Source: a bacterium
Lineage (GTDB): Bacteria > Chloroflexota > Dormibacteria > Aeolococcales > Aeolococcaceae
Reading direction: 5' to 3'
NCBI GenBank assembly: GCA_021850405.1
Contig: JAJZMA010000171.1
Location: forward strand, 1 to 6,908
DNA: 6,908 nt
Shown here: positions 5,310 to 6,908 of the stretch, one piece after another
Position numbering within the stretch: the stretch's first letter is position 1
How the letters are laid out: each line of letters begins with the position of its first letter
The notes under the pieces: model-generated
Told to the model about the DNA's origin: nothing
Seen by the model: the letters and a program-made list of their open reading frames with translations, nothing else
Databases searched by the model: none
Translations under genes and position numbers: made by a program

Positions 5310-6908
5310 CTAAAAGCCCAGGCCAGTATCGCCTCCCCTGGCAGGACCGGTGGGTCCGCTCGGCCCCTTGGGCCGCTTGCCCTTCAGTCCCAGCACCTTG
5401 CGGAATGAAAGGATAAGTTGCTCTACGTTGGGAGTGCCTACACCACAGCAGGCATTGTACAGGTTGCCTGGCTTGGCAGAATAGGCACCATTGTTGCCCT
5501 GCGTTACCGGGTTTGTGGCCCTGCTCTTGGATGCTGCCCACTGGTACAGCATGGAGTTGGGGTTTCCCATTCTGGCACCAGTGACTGCGTTTATGGCAGC
5601 GATGGCTGCTGCCCAGAGGGGGGCTGCCGCAGAGGTCCCGCCGTAAACCTGCGTCTGGCCATCTACCTGGACAGGATATCCGTACGCTGGGTCAGCACTT
5701 GCTGCCACATCCGGCACACACCTGCCCGGTTTCTGGGTATCGACATTTACGGGCAGGTCCGGGATGACTTTCTGGAAGCCTGGGACCGGGAAGATGGTCG
5801 CAACTCCCCCACCCGTTCCTTCAATGGGTCCACTCATCCAGACGGGCTCGGAATTTGGCATTGCACTGGTACCGCCCGCCCCCGTTGCGTATTCCAGGGA
5901 GGCTGGGAGATCCACGTGCTGCTTGCCGTCATTTACTCCGTCGGTGGAGCCGTTATCCCCTGAGGCCGCTGTTACGGCAACGCCTAGTGCAGATGCCGCC
6001 TGAAGGGCCTGATGCATGACCCGGATTCCGCCTGTGCTCCAGTCGCAATCGGGCGCGCCCCAGCTGATGCTGAGTGCGTCTGGCAGCTTTCCGGTCTCTG
6101 ACCAGATGTAATGCGTGGCAGCCAGCACAATGTTTGCAAACCCCTGCTCTGTATTGGCTCCAAATGCCCCAAGAAGGGCTATCCCTGGGGCCACTCCACC
6201 AGCAACATCAATATCAAGGGCCACCTCTCCATCCGGACCGATAGGGTCACCGGTTGGAGCATTGGTAGCCCCATTGGTGCCAATCGGAGTAAGCATGTTG
6301 GGCGGTGTTGTGCCCTGGTTCTGGAAATATGTCGCTATGTCAGCTGCGTTGTAGCCGCCGCCCAGTTCGATCAGGGCGACCAGTGACTTGCTGTAGTCGA
6401 GACCTTGAGGGAACTTGTAACGCTTTGCGATGCTTGCCGGTGAATTGGCGGCACGGGGTTTTGCAACTCCCTTTCGGATATGTGGGGTTGCAAAAGGCCG
6501 GTTGTCGAGCCCCAGCACTGCCGTAACCACTCCATCCAGATGGCTCGGGATTCGGGCTGCTCCCTTGTGACTCTGGTAGATTGCCACCTGTCTTGAGTCC
6601 CGATAGTCATCAAGCTGGACCCCAAAAGCAGCCTCCAGATCCCGTGCGCGGCCCTCAACGGTTACCAGACGCTTGGCAGCGCTAGCCTCGAGCACCTCGA
6701 GCCCATAGCTGTCGGCAAATGCATGAACGCTCTCCAGGTCCTCGGCAGAGGCGCCGAACTGGTCCACATAGCTGTCGTGGTCCAGATGGTCGCGTTCCTT
6801 CTTTTCGTAGATGCTCTCATTTACATCATCCAGGTTTTCTTTTGTACGAGGATTGGGGCGAACGTATACAGTGACCTGGATACGCTGGTCGGGAGAGGTG
6901 CGGCCCAG
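5310..6908 (-). CDS. Sedolisin (S53) serine-carboxyl protease precursor, N-terminus cut by window edge
   Basis: The frame is open from the right edge, giving 532 visible residues; the GTG at 6767 is internal, because upstream sequence (RIQVTVYVRPNP, visible 9-20) belongs to the pro-domain. Residues to about 147 form the pro-kumamolisin activation domain (LVTVEGRARDLEAAFGV, 81-97), which keeps the enzyme inactive until it cleaves itself. The catalytic domain shows Glu228 and Asp232 (EVALD), oxyanion Asp318 (AASGDNGSTDG) and nucleophile Ser426 (GGTSAAAPLWAA), the full Ser-Glu-Asp set. Family members are secreted endopeptidases active at acidic pH. The usual C-terminal calcium site is altered (Asp positions read Pro467 and Asn485), and a basic Gly-Pro-rich tail of about 24 residues follows the domain. 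A signal peptide, if any, lies outside the window. It has its own terminator. Family is certain; substrate and location unknown. Confidence 0.95.
   Translation of the reverse strand: MGRTSPDQRIQVTVYVRPNPRTKENLDDVNESIYEKKERDHLDHDSYVDQFGASAEDLESVHAFADSYGLEVLEASAAKRLVTVEGRARDLEAAFGVQLDDYRDSRQVAIYQSHKGAARIPSHLDGVVTAVLGLDNRPFATPHIRKGVAKPRAANSPASIAKRYKFPQGLDYSKSLVALIELGGGYNAADIATYFQNQGTTPPNMLTPIGTNGATNAPTGDPIGPDGEVALDIDVAGGVAPGIALLGAFGANTEQGFANIVLAATHYIWSETGKLPDALSISWGAPDCDWSTGGIRVMHQALQAASALGVAVTAASGDNGSTDGVNDGKQHVDLPASLEYATGAGGTSAMPNSEPVWMSGPIEGTGGGVATIFPVPGFQKVIPDLPVNVDTQKPGRCVPDVAASADPAYGYPVQVDGQTQVYGGTSAAAPLWAAAIAAINAVTGARMGNPNSMLYQWAASKSRATNPVTQGNNGAYSAKPGNLYNACCGVGTPNVEQLILSFRKVLGLKGKRPKGPSGPTGPARGGDTGLGF

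Noticed and set aside
6765..6767. GTG at 6767 as the sedolisin start
   Set aside because: The frame continues upstream to the window edge and encodes further pro-domain sequence (RIQVTVYVRP), so the true start is outside the window.
1..6908. CRISPR array, tRNA/rRNA gene, insertion sequence or phage attachment site
   Set aside because: I saw no regularly spaced repeats, no tRNA-like cloverleaf or rRNA sequence, no transposase and no flanking terminal repeats; all larger gaps are accounted for by regulatory-type sequence.

Overview
The window looks like chromosomal DNA from a GC-rich bacterium (roughly 55-60% G+C by eye). It mixes cell-surface and secretion genes with one DNA-metabolism gene. 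A LytR-CpsA-Psr (LCP) protein, TadE/G-type pilin-like proteins and a pro-kumamolisin-type (S53) peptidase together suggest a single-membrane lineage. The LCP motif wording (GSDND followed by LTQSMILVRVDP) resembles what I remember from Ktedonobacteria-like Chloroflexota. That assignment is an inference from memory; an acidophilic Bacillota host (Sulfobacillus or Alicyclobacillus type) remains possible.

Layout, left to right. (1) Positions 1-996, minus strand: an LCP-family membrane protein, cut by the left window edge. (2) Positions 997-1372: a divergent intergenic region with a candidate promoter and an inverted repeat followed by a T-rich tract. (3) Positions 1373-2980, plus strand: three consecutive small TadE/TadG-like pseudopilin genes, the first two joined by a 4-base GTGA overlap. 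(4) Positions 2981-3242: a gap with a possible intrinsic terminator and a weak promoter. (5) Positions 3243-4253, plus strand: a polytopic membrane protein of the flippase-like / lysylphosphatidylglycerol-synthase-TM family (PF03706 type). (6) Positions 4254-4338: a short convergent gap with two hairpins. (7) Positions 4339-5046, minus strand: a stand-alone DEDDh 3'-5' exonuclease with all catalytic residues. (8) Positions 5047-5309: a gap with a strong intrinsic terminator for the next gene and a doubtful small ORF. (9) Positions 5310-6908, minus strand: a sedolisin (S53) protease precursor, cut by the right edge.

The three pilin-like genes are the only clear operon. They encode envelope-anchored, cysteine-containing minor pilins, but no Flp pilin, TadA ATPase, TadB/C platform or prepilin peptidase is present here, so they would have to work with machinery elsewhere. 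The LCP protein (transfer of undecaprenyl-phosphate-linked glycopolymers to the cell wall), the membrane flippase-like protein and the secreted protease fit an envelope/secretion neighbourhood. The exonuclease has no evident link to them.

I do not see a clear-cut new system. The points most worth a second look are: replaced pyrophosphate/metal-binding positions in the LCP protein, the leader stem-loop ahead of the tad genes, the third pilin-like protein lacking the Glu+5 processing signature, and the degenerate calcium site plus Gly-Pro-rich tail of the sedolisin.
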